54,716 bases of DNA. Source: an uncultured Paracoccaceae bacterium. GTDB taxonomy: Bacteria; Pseudomonadota; Alphaproteobacteria; Rhodobacterales; Rhodobacteraceae. The stretch lies in assembly GCA_947499715.1 (NCBI GenBank), contig CANMPL010000012.1, forward strand, positions 1-54,716, read 5' to 3'. Below the pieces are notes generated by a model. The model saw only the letters and a list, made by a program, of their open reading frames with translations. It had not been told where the DNA came from and ran no database searches. Made by a program: the position numbers and the translations under genes. Below are positions 24,895-33,594 of the stretch, piece by piece. The first letter of the stretch is position 1. Each line of letters begins with the position of its first letter.

Positions 24895-24970
24895 ACCCAC
24901 GTTCTATGAGATTCCCAGCGAAATAAGCAAGAACGGAAAGTGAACATCGGGGCGCTCTCCAGTCGATAAC

Positions 24971-25456
24971 AGCCTGACGGCCTCACAAACTCGGCTGCGC
25001 GTGTCGTTTGCGAGAACAGGCCCATGGCCTGTCGCACATGCGGGCTAAAGCCCTTAGAGCGGCGATGGCGCTTGCATCCCGGTTTGCCCGTCTCGCGAGC
25101 ACGGATCGCCTCGGCCACGCCTGCGGTTTCCGCTCTGGTCTGTTTTGCTCTGCAAAACGATCCCGACACTCCATCCGCCTGCGTGTCCGGTCCATCCGCT
25201 TGCCTGCTCGTCGCGGCCAAACCTACCCAAATCACACACACACATGACTGTGGAAGCATATCCTCCGGATGGCCCCCAAATCAGCCCGCGTCAAGGATCG
25301 CACGGGCATCACAAAAAGACGGTTTCCACACCTGCGGCGCGGACCCTCCGCATTTTTGCAATCCCCGCACGCCCAGCAAGCTGGCGGCTACGCCGTCCCT
25401 GACCCAGGCAGATTCGGTGAACCAGAAATTCGGCCATGCCACCACAATCACGTGGG
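24971..25456 (+). repeat. Long direct repeat, copy A (structured non-coding leader)
   Basis: This 486-bp stretch recurs at 37707-38194 with only three substitutions and one 2-bp CA indel, ~99% identity by eye. Long open frames cross it in several phases but none has a coding signature. It is rich in compact perfect hairpins: ACAGGCC-CAT-GGCCTGT (25016-25032), GGGCT-AA-AGCCC (25042-25053) and GTTTTGC-TCT-GCAAAAC (25142-25158). The DUF2493 gene starts 33 bp after its end. A long regulatory leader, ncRNA gene or single-strand promoter are candidate roles. Confidence 0.9.
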
Positions 25457-25488
25457 TGGACAAGAAAACGAACAACTGGAGAACAACA

Positions 25489-26418
25489 ATGCCATACGAT
25501 ACAGCCAACACATACGAAACAATCGAACTCTTCGGCCTCACAGAGAAAGACGCAGTTCTCCCCATCCCGCACGATGACATCCTCAAAGACGCCATCGTCC
25601 GCGAAACATTCGAGGCGATGCTCGGCCAGCTGCGCGGCACAGGTCTCGAAGCAGAAATCGAACCACTCGCCCATGGTCTGGCAACTATCCTGCAACGGCG
25701 CAAAGTCGCACTGAGCAAAGAACTTGATCGCACGGGCGACAAGATCAAAGCCCTCGCAAAGAGCCATGATGGATCCGAGATCGCAGAAACGGCTCTGGAA
25801 GATGCGCAGGCGCGCTTCCTGCAGATCCGCGAGACAGTCGGCGCCATCGAGACAATGAGCGAGCAAGCAGCTGAATGCTACGAGGTAGAAACCGGCAACG
25901 CTTTCATCCCAGCATCAGGATCCCGCGCAAGCGTCCGCGCAAAAGAAACCGGCGCAGTTTTCGAAGCGCAGCAGCTCCTAGAGCAGCACGATCGCGAAAC
26001 AGCCGCCAAGTCCAAAGTCGAAGGCGTACCCCTGATCGTATCAGGCGGAACCGACTGGACCGACATCGATCTGATCTTCTCGACACTCGATAAATGCCGG
26101 GAGCGCATCAAACAAAACCGCAATCAGGACATCTTCCTCTGCCACAAAGGTGCAAAGCACGGTGCCGAGATGATTGCCGCACGTTGGGCTCGTGCCCGCG
26201 GCATCAGCCAAGCCCGCTTCGATCCCCGCTGGTCAGCGCATGGGCGAGCTGCGCCCTTCAAGTGCAACGATGAGATGCTCGACGACAAGTTCGCCGCGGC
26301 CGGCGTTGTCCTCTTTGGAGGCAATGGTGTAGCTCTGAACCTTGGTCAGAAAGCTGAGGACAAGGGCATCAAGGTCATGCGGGTCGCGGATCCAGCAAAG
26401 TCAGCGCCACAGGGATAA
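25489..26418 (+). CDS. DUF2493 domain protein (YspA/SLOG-like Rossmann fold)
   Basis: CTGGAG precedes ATG 25489 (309 residues). The frame upstream of this runs through the long repeat and is not coding. Residues 1-170 are helical and alanine-rich, including two coiled-coil-like stretches. The C-terminal ~125 residues form the DUF2493 domain: VPLIVSGGTDWTDIDLIFSTLDKCRERI, IFLCHKGAKHGAEMIAARWARARGI, and a final glycine-rich strand with GVVLFGGNGVALNLGQKAEDKGIKVMRV. The VSGGxDWTD and HKGAKHGAE motifs match SLOG-type nucleotide- or ligand-sensing folds. Function is unknown; related proteins are common on alphaproteobacterial plasmids. Confidence 0.88.
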   Translation: MPYDTANTYETIELFGLTEKDAVLPIPHDDILKDAIVRETFEAMLGQLRGTGLEAEIEPLAHGLATILQRRKVALSKELDRTGDKIKALAKSHDGSEIAETALEDAQARFLQIRETVGAIETMSEQAAECYEVETGNAFIPASGSRASVRAKETGAVFEAQQLLEQHDRETAAKSKVEGVPLIVSGGTDWTDIDLIFSTLDKCRERIKQNRNQDIFLCHKGAKHGAEMIAARWARARGISQARFDPRWSAHGRAAPFKCNDEMLDDKFAAAGVVLFGGNGVALNLGQKAEDKGIKVMRVADPAKSAPQG

Positions 26419-26431
26419 GATTTCTCCCAAC

Positions 26432-26459
26432 TGGGTCGCCTTCGGGCGGCCCATTTTTG
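26432..26459 (+). terminator. Terminator of the DUF2493 gene
   Basis: The 20-base stem-loop GGGTCGCCTTCGGGCGGCCC is followed by ATTTTTG. The identical 20 bases end the gene downstream of repeat copy B (38613-38634). Confidence 0.8.
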
Positions 26460-26478
26460 TTGCTAGATTTCAAAAAGC

Positions 26479-26495
26479 TGTCCGCAATGCGGACA
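26479..26495. promoter_or_regulatory. Short palindrome at the left edge of the sugar cassette
   Basis: TGTCCGC-AAT-GCGGACA is a 7-bp perfect inverted repeat between the DUF2493 terminator and the dgoD stop codon. It may be a bidirectional terminator element or mark the old junction of the cassette. Confidence 0.35.
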
Positions 26496-26536
26496 AAGCA
26501 GCCGATCTGTTCTTGGAACTGAATGGCGGGTTTGGG

Positions 26537-27685
26537 CTACCACTCGGCCACTGAGCCGTCCCTATGCCGCCAGACGGGGTTGCGCCAGCGGTGGCCTTCA
26601 TCCGAACGCGACATGACGTAGTCTTCGTCAATCTCAACCCCAAGTCCCGGGCCGTCCGGGATAGCAACTGCTCCGTCCTCGTATTTGAAGACATCCTTGT
26701 TCACCAAGTAGTCCAGAATGTCGTTTGATTTGTTGTAATGGATGCCAAGCGATTGCTCTTGAATGAAGGCGTTGTGGGATACTGCGTCGACTTGAAGGCA
26801 GGCAGCGAGCGCGATGGGTCCCAGTGGACAGTGCGGTGCAAGTGCCACGTCGTAGGCCTCGGCCATCGACGCGATCTTGCGGCACTCGGTAATCCCCGCC
26901 GCATGTGAGAGATCAGGTTGGATGATGTCCACATAGCCGTCTTGCAAAATACTTTTGAAATCCCAGCGGGAGTAGAGCCGTTCGCCGAGGGCAATTGGTG
27001 TAGCGATGTGATTTGCGATATCGCGGAGAGCTTCCTTATTTTCAGACAAGACCGGCTCTTCGATGAACATCAGACGGAACGGCTCGAGCTCCTTTGCAAG
27101 GACCTTGGCCATCGGCTTTTGAACGCGGCCGTGGAAATCGACGCCAATGCCCAGATCATAGCCAACAGCGTCCCGGATCGTGGCGATGGTCGCAACGGCG
27201 GCATCCACTTTCGCATTGGTATCGACAATCTGCATTTCTTCGCAGCCATTGAGTTTGATCGCCTCAAAGCCGCGCGCCATGACGTCCTTTGCATTCTGAG
27301 CAACGTCCGCAGGCCGGTCACCGCCGATCCAGGAATAGACCTTGATGCTGTCCCGGCATTTGCCACCCAACAGAGCATGGACCGGCAAGCCTGCGGCTTT
27401 GCCTTTGATGTCCCAGAGGGCCTGATCGATGCCTGCAATGGCTGACATGTGCACGCCGCCGCCTCGGTAGAAGCCCGCGCGGTACATCACCTGCCAATGA
27501 TCTTCGATCAATAGGGGGTCTTTCCCGATCAGATAGTCGCTCAGTTCATGCACCATCGCCTCAACCGACAGCGCTTTGCCTTCGAGGACGGGCTCACCCC
27601 AGCCAGAAATCCCTGCGTCGGTTTCGATTTTCAGAAAACACCAGCGTGGCGGGACGAGATAGGTCGTGAGTTTGGTTATTTTCAT
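26537..27685 (-). CDS. dgoD: D-galactonate dehydratase
   Basis: From ATG 27685 the enzyme is 382 residues, the same length as E. coli DgoD. It is collinear throughout: [82 protein letters not shown]-type [57 protein letters not shown] and the terminal [16 protein letters not shown]. This is an enolase-superfamily (mandelate racemase subgroup) enzyme. It dehydrates D-galactonate to 2-keto-3-deoxygalactonate in the cytoplasm. It is the last gene of the operon, 16 bp after dgoA. The frame extends upstream of the ATG without coding sense. Confidence 0.96.
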   Translation of the reverse strand: MKITKLTTYLVPPRWCFLKIETDAGISGWGEPVLEGKALSVEAMVHELSDYLIGKDPLLIEDHWQVMYRAGFYRGGGVHMSAIAGIDQALWDIKGKAAGLPVHALLGGKCRDSIKVYSWIGGDRPADVAQNAKDVMARGFEAIKLNGCEEMQIVDTNAKVDAAVATIATIRDAVGYDLGIGVDFHGRVQKPMAKVLAKELEPFRLMFIEEPVLSENKEALRDIANHIATPIALGERLYSRWDFKSILQDGYVDIIQPDLSHAAGITECRKIASMAEAYDVALAPHCPLGPIALAACLQVDAVSHNAFIQEQSLGIHYNKSNDILDYLVNKDVFKYEDGAVAIPDGPGLGVEIDEDYVMSRSDEGHRWRNPVWRHRDGSVAEW

Positions 27686-27701
27686 GGGTATGCTCGACGG
27701 G

Positions 27702-28289
27702 TTAGCGGATCTGTGCAGCAAAGGCTTTTGCGTTTTCGATGGTCGTTTGGACACTTTGACCAGCTCGGTAGAGTGCCGAGCCGAGGCCAACGCCCGCAAC
27801 ACCCGCGTCTGTCCATTCGTGCAGGGTTGTCGGCGAAACGCCCCCGACCGCGAAGAGAGGCGTACCGACCGGAAGGACGGCGGATAGTGCCTTGAGCCCT
27901 CCGGGGCCAAGCAATTCGGCCGGGAAGAGCTTCAGCCCATCAGCGCCCGCCTCCAAGGCGGCGAAGCAGTCTGTTGGTGTCATCACGCCTGGAAGGGCCC
28001 TCAGGCCCAATTTCTTAGAACTCTTGATCACGGTAGGGTTGGCGTTTGGGGAGACAATGATCGTGCCTCCGGCATCTAAGACCCTTTGGACATCGGCCTC
28101 GGTCGTGACCGTGCCTGCACCAATCTGGACCTCGCCGGGGTACCGATTTGAAAGCAGTTCAATACTGTCGAATGCCTTGGGTGAGTTCAGCGGCACCTCA
28201 ATTGTCTTAATGCCTTGCTCCACCAGCGCGTCAGCATGGGAGCAGACTTCTTCTGGGTGAATGCCCCGAAGTATCGCGATTATCTCCAT
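27702..28289 (-). CDS. dgoA: 2-dehydro-3-deoxy-6-phosphogalactonate aldolase
   Basis: The 195-residue class I aldolase is collinear with Dgo[83 protein letters not shown] and [13 protein letters not shown]. The Lys of LKLFPAE is the Schiff-base residue and the Glu of IEVPL the general acid/base. It splits KDPGal into pyruvate and glyceraldehyde 3-phosphate. It is 1 nt from the kinase gene upstream. Confidence 0.95.
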   Translation of the reverse strand: MEIIAILRGIHPEEVCSHADALVEQGIKTIEVPLNSPKAFDSIELLSNRYPGEVQIGAGTVTTEADVQRVLDAGGTIIVSPNANPTVIKSSKKLGLRALPGVMTPTDCFAALEAGADGLKLFPAELLGPGGLKALSAVLPVGTPLFAVGGVSPTTLHEWTDAGVAGVGLGSALYRAGQSVQTTIENAKAFAAQIR

Positions 28290-28290
28290 G

Positions 28291-29199
28291 TCAGATGGCC
28301 TCCGCCAGTTCGTTGGCGACCATGCTGAGCCCGTGCAGCGTGACCGATTGCGTGTCCACGCGAGTTACGTCGACACCCACGGCAGACAGCGCATCGACAT
28401 AGAGGGGGGCAGTTGACGCTGAGCCAATGATCGCAACTTTTCGACCGCTCCACCATTTCTTGGCCAATCCGATTTCCTGACCAATCAGCATGCCTGACAG
28501 TTGTGCCTTTGCTTGCGGGGCTGAGCCGTCAAGGACCAACCCACCAGCCCGAACAGAGAAGAGGTTTGCTGTGACATTGGCTGGATCAGAGATGGCATCA
28601 CGGGCTGCCTGCACAAAGGCCCCTTGGTCCCAGCCCGTGTCTGTCATACTGTGTTTCAGCACGGAGGTTTTCGAGAGCAGTTCAAACATCTCGCCGGTCA
28701 TGAAAGTTGAGAATGTCTCAACACGCCCCCCATCAACATTCGCCCATTTTGAATGGGTCCCAGGGAGGCACACTGCACCTTCGAAATCCGGTTCAATCCC
28801 CATGAAGCCTGCGATCTGAGTTTCCTCGCCACGCATGACATCGGCGGGTTCATGTTGGCTGAGGCCGGGAAGAATCCGGACGTCAATCCTTGGGTCTTTC
28901 GTCGGAACCGGTGTTGTCCGATTTGCCGCAATGGGCGCACAGGGGACGGACCGGTAAAGCGCTTCCATCCAGCCCTGTTTCGCGCCCACCATGCCGCAAG
29001 CCAATACGAGCGTCACTTTTTGGGGCTCCAGCCAACCGTCGATAAGTTCCAGCAGGGCTGTCTCGAACTCGTGGGGCTTCAGGCTCGACATCCCCCGCTC
29101 TGAGCTTCGTTCATCAATCACTGAACCATCTGAACCAACGAGAAAAACCCGAAGGTTGGATGTACCCCAATCGACACCGATCCACGAATTTGGCTCCAT
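28291..29199 (-). CDS. dgoK: 2-dehydro-3-deoxygalactonokinase
   Basis: The 302-residue kinase starts WIGVDWGTSNLRVFLVGSDG, the phosphate-1 loop of the DgoK family within the ASKHA fold. Further family blocks are ACGMVGAKQGWMEA, PIAAN, ILPGLSQHEPADVMRGEETQIAGF, CLPGTHSKWANVDGGRVETFSTFMTGEMFELLSKTSVL and the C-terminal IIGSASTAPLYVDALSAVG. It phosphorylates 2-keto-3-deoxygalactonate at C6, feeding DgoA. A GGAGATAG site precedes ATG 29199. Confidence 0.95.
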   Translation of the reverse strand: MEPNSWIGVDWGTSNLRVFLVGSDGSVIDERSSERGMSSLKPHEFETALLELIDGWLEPQKVTLVLACGMVGAKQGWMEALYRSVPCAPIAANRTTPVPTKDPRIDVRILPGLSQHEPADVMRGEETQIAGFMGIEPDFEGAVCLPGTHSKWANVDGGRVETFSTFMTGEMFELLSKTSVLKHSMTDTGWDQGAFVQAARDAISDPANVTANLFSVRAGGLVLDGSAPQAKAQLSGMLIGQEIGLAKKWWSGRKVAIIGSASTAPLYVDALSAVGVDVTRVDTQSVTLHGLSMVANELAEAI

Positions 29200-29302
29200 T
29201 CTCTATCTCCATGTTTCAAACTGCAGGGAAGCTTTAGGCAATACTTTCCAGGTCGCAGAAGTCTGCGTTGCGCCAGAACCTGGCTCCTCATTTTGGTTTC
29301 TT

Positions 29303-30208
29303 TTACGCCTGGGCTTTCTCGACGTTGACGTGAATTGCGTAGACGCTGGTTGATGCGGTTATGAACATGCGGGTGTTTCGTGGCCCACCGAATTCCAGGT
29401 TAGAGACAACTTCTGGAACAAAGATCTTTCCAAGATGGGTTCCATCGGGCGCATAGCATTGCACAGAGTCGGCCGATGACGTCCAAAGGTTTCCAAGGTG
29501 ATCAACACGTAACCCATCCGGGAACCCGGGCGAGACGACCGCAAAGCTACGTTTGTTCGACAAACGGTTGTCCGGGCTAACGTCGAAGGCAAAGATGGTG
29601 GCCTCGACCGCTGGGTCGTGACTGCCGCCAGAGTCTGCGACATAGAGCCGGGTTTCGTCGGGCGAAAAAGCCAAACCATTAGGCTGGGATAGCTCCGCAG
29701 ATACAGAGGTGAGTGCCTCCCCATCAGCGCTCAGACAAAAAACGTTTCTTGCCTCTTGTTCTTGAACACCGCGGTTGCCTTCATAGTTGCCCATGATCCC
29801 GTAGGTGGGATCTGTGAACCAGATACTGCCATCGCTTTTGACAACAACATCATTCGGCGAATTGAGAGGCTTTCCCTCATATTCTGAAGCAAGAGATCCG
29901 ATTGACCCATCCACTTCAACCCGCTCAAGACGTCTACGGCCGTGGCTGCACGTGACCAGCCGCCCATGCGTGTCCAGCGTATTGCCGTTCGCAAAATCTG
30001 TATTTTTGCGAAACAGACTGACGACGTTGTCCGGTGACCAGCGGAACAGTTTCTGGGCCGGAATATCCGAAAAGTAGAGACAGTTCTGCGCCGGAACCCA
30101 AACTGGTCCCTCTGTCCACAGATGACCTGTTGCGATCTGCTGCAGCTGAACATTGGGCAGCACCAGTTCTTTGAACCGGTCATCGAGGATTTCATATTCT
30201 GCCATCAT
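29303..30208 (-). CDS. SMP-30/gluconolactonase-family lactonase
   Basis: Overlapping ATGs at 30208 and 30205 abut the permease stop (ATGATG/TGA overlap), giving ~301 residues. The six-bladed propeller family features are clear: TEGPVWVPAQNCLYFSDIPAQKLFRW (metal-binding Glu), PNDVVVKSDGSIWFTDPTYG, QPNGLAFSPDETRLYVADS and DGLRVDHLGNLWTSSADSV (metal-binding Asn and Asp). In this operon it most likely hydrolyses a galactono-lactone to galactonate ahead of DgoD. The frame extends upstream inside the permease gene and is not real there. No signal peptide is visible, so it acts in the cytoplasm. Confidence 0.9.
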   Translation of the reverse strand: MMAEYEILDDRFKELVLPNVQLQQIATGHLWTEGPVWVPAQNCLYFSDIPAQKLFRWSPDNVVSLFRKNTDFANGNTLDTHGRLVTCSHGRRRLERVEVDGSIGSLASEYEGKPLNSPNDVVVKSDGSIWFTDPTYGIMGNYEGNRGVQEQEARNVFCLSADGEALTSVSAELSQPNGLAFSPDETRLYVADSGGSHDPAVEATIFAFDVSPDNRLSNKRSFAVVSPGFPDGLRVDHLGNLWTSSADSVQCYAPDGTHLGKIFVPEVVSNLEFGGPRNTRMFITASTSVYAIHVNVEKAQA

Positions 30209-31185
30209 GCGGCGTAGCCCTTCTTGCTCGCGAATGCGACGACAGTGACGATGATGAGACCCGTCAGGATCAATCGAACACCCGCACCCAGCCCGTAGCT
30301 GTTCAGCATGGAGACGATGAGGAACATGAACAGCGCGGCTCCCCAAATGCCAGGCACGTTGGAATTGCCGCCAGCGATAGAACTGCCGCCAATGACCACG
30401 ACAGCGATGGACATCAACATGTACTCGGTCCCCATGTTCAAATTGGCGCCGCCCGAGAAATTGGCCAAAAGGAACCCTGTGATGCCCGCCAAAACGGCTG
30501 ACGTTACGTAAACCCCAAATCGTACAAGGTTCACAGGCACGCCACTAAGCTGCGCCGCTCTTAGATTTTGACCGATCGATAGGACCCATCTACCCACAAT
30601 AGCGCGTTCAAGAACCACCCAAGCCACAATGGCTATGAAGATTGCAACCAATGCCACGTTAGGGAGGAAAAACACGCCGCCAGTTGTGAAGTCCGCCAAG
30701 GGCTCGGGTGGTTTGACTCGGATCCCCCGGTTCGACCAAATCGCCAAAGATTGGAAGAGGAACGATGACGACAGGGTTGCGATAATCGGAGGGATACGGA
30801 GCAACAGGATAAGGGCAAAGTTGAAGAGCCCGCAGCCAATCCCTACTCCGATGGCCACGAGCAAACCGGGCACAATCAGAGAGGGATTGCTGTCCATGAA
30901 CTTCAAAGCGAGCGTCGCAGCCAAGGTCATCGACGCGGGGATCGACAGATCGACATTGCCGGGTCCGAGGGTGATGACAAACATCTGTCCCACACCGACG
31001 ATCGCGGAGAAGGCGGCGAAGGTGAGGGCGGCATAGAAGAGAGAACCTGCGCCTTGCCCGCCCGAGATGATCATCGTCGCCCCAAAGGCGGCGGCTGCGG
31101 CCAAGTAGGCCCATATCCATGGCTTTTGAACGAGGTCGCGAAGGCTCATCGCGTGGCTTGAGGTGTTGGTTGTTGTTTGAGACAT
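30205..31185 (-). CDS. Sugar ABC transporter permease (second)
   Basis: The 326-residue protein has ~9-10 hydrophobic segments and the BPD_transp_2/RbsC family blocks: ITLGPGNVDLSIPASMTLAA, GCGLFNFALILLLRIPPIIATLSSSFLFQS, GVYVTSAVLAGITGFLLANFSGGANLNMGTEYMLMSIAVVVIGGSSIAGGNSNVPGIWGAALFMFLIVSMLNSYGLG. The EYMLMSIAVVVIGG loop is the ATPase-coupling region. It heterodimerises with the permease at 31185-32108. Start and stop overlap both neighbours by 1-4 bp. Confidence 0.93.
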   Translation of the reverse strand: MSQTTTNTSSHAMSLRDLVQKPWIWAYLAAAAAFGATMIISGGQGAGSLFYAALTFAAFSAIVGVGQMFVITLGPGNVDLSIPASMTLAATLALKFMDSNPSLIVPGLLVAIGVGIGCGLFNFALILLLRIPPIIATLSSSFLFQSLAIWSNRGIRVKPPEPLADFTTGGVFFLPNVALVAIFIAIVAWVVLERAIVGRWVLSIGQNLRAAQLSGVPVNLVRFGVYVTSAVLAGITGFLLANFSGGANLNMGTEYMLMSIAVVVIGGSSIAGGNSNVPGIWGAALFMFLIVSMLNSYGLGAGVRLILTGLIIVTVVAFASKKGYAA

Positions 31186-32108
31186 CAGTTCGCCTCCCGC
31201 CGTGTCACGAGCAGCCGGATGGCCAGAACAAGGATGAGAATTGCGCCTTGTGCACCAATTTGCCAGTCAGGGGAGAGCCTCAGGAAAGACAGGAAGCTCG
31301 CTGCGAGCGTTAAGGTGAGCGCACCGAGAACAGCGCCAATAGGAGACACGCGCCCGCCGGTGAACTCGCCGCCTCCGAGAATTACACCAGCAATCGAAAG
31401 CAAAGTATAACGTAGAGCGATGTTCGCATCCGCGGAGGTTGTCAGCCCAACAAGCGCCATGCCTGCAAGGACGCCAAACAGCCCCGCGAGGCCATAGGCT
31501 AGCGCCTTTAGCTGAACGATCGACCAGCCAGCCCGTTCCAGTGCGCGCTCATTTCCACCGACGCCTTGAAGCACGACGCCAATCGAAGACCGCTTTATAA
31601 GAAGATGGGTCAGAACACCGATCAAGGTCGCGGCAATGATCGCCATCGGAACGAGCGGGGGCTTAGACTTCATCAAACTCTGCAACCATTCTGGCGATGC
31701 ACCACCGGGGGATGGAAGGACAAGTATGGCCAAGCCACCCCACACAAAGGATGTCCCGAGCGTGACCACAATCGCGGGAAGTCCCCGTAAGTGGATGACC
31801 GCACCAATCCCAGCATAAACTAGAACGGCAGCCAGCAGGACGGCATACCCCAGGACGGGTGTGTCCTGCACCAAAGTGGCGGTCACACAGGCGCAGAAGC
31901 TGACAAATGTTCCGATCGACAGGTCAATATCATTGACCATGATGATCATCATCTGGGCGATTGTCGCCAACGCGACGGGGATTGCCAGATTGAAGAGCAG
32001 GTTCAGGCCGAAGTAGCTCATTGCTCGGGGCTGAAGATAAAACACGGCAGCCAAAAGGATAGCCAGAGATAGGACCGGCAAGAGGATCCGAAGATGTTCG
32101 CGTGTCAT
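31185..32108 (-). CDS. Sugar ABC transporter permease (first)
   Basis: The 307-residue integral membrane protein has the same family layout: MMIIMVNDIDLSIGTFVSFCACVTATL, GLPAIVVTLGTSFVWGGLAILVLPSPGG, YGLAGLFGVLAGMALVGLTTSADANIALRYTLLSIAGVILGGGEFTGGRVSPIGAVLGALTLTLAASFL. It has a short cytoplasmic N-terminus. Its start overlaps the ATPase stop by 4 bp, and its stop shares a base with the next start. Exact substrate cannot be told from permease sequence. Confidence 0.93.
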   Translation of the reverse strand: MTREHLRILLPVLSLAILLAAVFYLQPRAMSYFGLNLLFNLAIPVALATIAQMMIIMVNDIDLSIGTFVSFCACVTATLVQDTPVLGYAVLLAAVLVYAGIGAVIHLRGLPAIVVTLGTSFVWGGLAILVLPSPGGASPEWLQSLMKSKPPLVPMAIIAATLIGVLTHLLIKRSSIGVVLQGVGGNERALERAGWSIVQLKALAYGLAGLFGVLAGMALVGLTTSADANIALRYTLLSIAGVILGGGEFTGGRVSPIGAVLGALTLTLAASFLSFLRLSPDWQIGAQGAILILVLAIRLLVTRREAN

Positions 32109-33583
32109 TCTGCCGCCTCCTGCATTTCAAATGAGGCTCTGAGCATGTTCTCTTCTGTGATGTCTTCCCCGACGAGCTCAGCTGAAATCTCGCCGTCCCG
32201 GAACACAAAGACCCGGTCGCATTCGAGGACCTCATCGGTTTCCGTTGAGTACCAAAGGAATGTCCGACCGTTTTGAGCCTCGGATCGGATCATCTTGTAG
32301 ACTTCTTTCTTTGTGCCGACATCGACACCCCGCATCGGGTCGTCCATCACGACAACCGGCGCAGAAGAGGCCAAAGCCTTTGCGAAGAGTACCTTTTGCT
32401 GGTTACCACCGGAGAGAGACAAAAGCGGGTCCGTGAGTGAGTTTGCTTTGATCTTGATTTTGGCCTTCCAGTCATCGGCCAGTTTTTGTTCGCTCCCCCG
32501 GTCCACAAGACCACGTTTGCTGAATTCCGGTAGCGTGAGCAGGCTCATGTTGCGCAAGATTGACCAAAGCGGCATGACGCCGTCTCGTGCCCGATCCCCT
32601 GCAACAAACGCCGCCTTTGGAGTCTTTGTTGATCTCCACGCGGAGGTTTCTGAGAGATAGTAGTTAGCGAGGGCTTCAGCCTGGCCATGACCAGCCAGCC
32701 CGGCCAATCCAACGATTTCGCCCTTCCGAGCATTCAATCCGTTTGGCAGCTGAACAACAACATCGCCGAGGTTACGCTTGGCATGCGCGTTGGGTCCAGC
32801 TTCTTCGTGGCTGGCCACATGCCCCATCGCATCAACCAACCCTTCGCGAGTAAATCCATCCGTTGGCCGATCTTCCGTGATCTGACCATCTTTCATGACA
32901 ACAATGCGTGTTGCGACATCGAAGATTTCACCAAGCATGTGCGAAATGAAAACCACGGCTCCGCCATTCGTACAGAATGTCCGGATATGCTCCAGAAGTT
33001 GCTGTGCAATGGCCGCGTCAAGCGAAGAGGTCGGTTCATCGAGAATAACAAGGTTCGCCCGCGCATCTCGTGCGGAAAACGCGATGGCAATTTCGACCAT
33101 CTGACGCTCTGCAATCGTTAGATCACCCACAACTGCGTTAGCCGAGATACCATGGTTGGGAAACACCTGATCAAGCGCGGCCATAACCATTTTCTTGGCC
33201 GTCTTGCGCCATCCATTGCGGGGCATCGACCGGTAGGGGATGCGCAGATTTTCCAAGACGGTCAGGTTCGGACAGAGAGACAGCTCCTGAAAAACACTTC
33301 TGACGCCTGAGGCGTGCGCATGTGCATTGTTTCGCGCCGATGCTTTTGCAGCGAGCTCACTATAGCTTACGGCACCACCCGTCGGTGTCAGTCGTCCATT
33401 GACCACATTGACCAATGTGGATTTGCCCGCGCCGTTGTGTCCGACAAGGCCGATGCATTCGCCTCTCCGCACGACTAGGTCGGCCGAAACCAGCGCATGC
33501 ACGGGCCCGAAGGACATCGATGCCTTTTCAAGGGCAACGACCGGCGCCCCATGGGCGCCGGAGATATTTGTATCTGTTTTCAT
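32105..33583 (-). CDS. Sugar ABC transporter ATP-binding protein (duplicated ABC)
   Basis: The 492-residue protein contains two ABC domains. The first has Walker A GHNGAGKSTLVN (~residues 48-59), LTIAERQMVEIAIAFSA in the signature position, and LVILDEPTSSLD as Walker B. The second (from ~residue 270) has a degenerate Walker A (GLAGLAGHGQAEAL), an intact signature LSGGNQQKVLFAKAL and VVVMDDPMRGVDVGTKKEVYK. This asymmetric pattern is usual in RbsA/MglA-type proteins. It energises uptake through the two permeases. Confidence 0.95.
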   Translation of the reverse strand: MKTDTNISGAHGAPVVALEKASMSFGPVHALVSADLVVRRGECIGLVGHNGAGKSTLVNVVNGRLTPTGGAVSYSELAAKASARNNAHAHASGVRSVFQELSLCPNLTVLENLRIPYRSMPRNGWRKTAKKMVMAALDQVFPNHGISANAVVGDLTIAERQMVEIAIAFSARDARANLVILDEPTSSLDAAIAQQLLEHIRTFCTNGGAVVFISHMLGEIFDVATRIVVMKDGQITEDRPTDGFTREGLVDAMGHVASHEEAGPNAHAKRNLGDVVVQLPNGLNARKGEIVGLAGLAGHGQAEALANYYLSETSAWRSTKTPKAAFVAGDRARDGVMPLWSILRNMSLLTLPEFSKRGLVDRGSEQKLADDWKAKIKIKANSLTDPLLSLSGGNQQKVLFAKALASSAPVVVMDDPMRGVDVGTKKEVYKMIRSEAQNGRTFLWYSTETDEVLECDRVFVFRDGEISAELVGEDITEENMLRASFEMQEAAE

Positions 33584-33594
33584 GAACGCTCTAC

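Noticed and set aside
25024-25488. Long open frame continuing upstream of the DUF2493 gene through the repeat
   Set aside because: The frame is also open in the repeat copy at 37.7 kb before an unrelated gene, in a different phase, and the residues are low-quality (Arg, Pro, Ser, Cys rich). The ribosome-binding site is at 25477-25480 and the true start at 25489.
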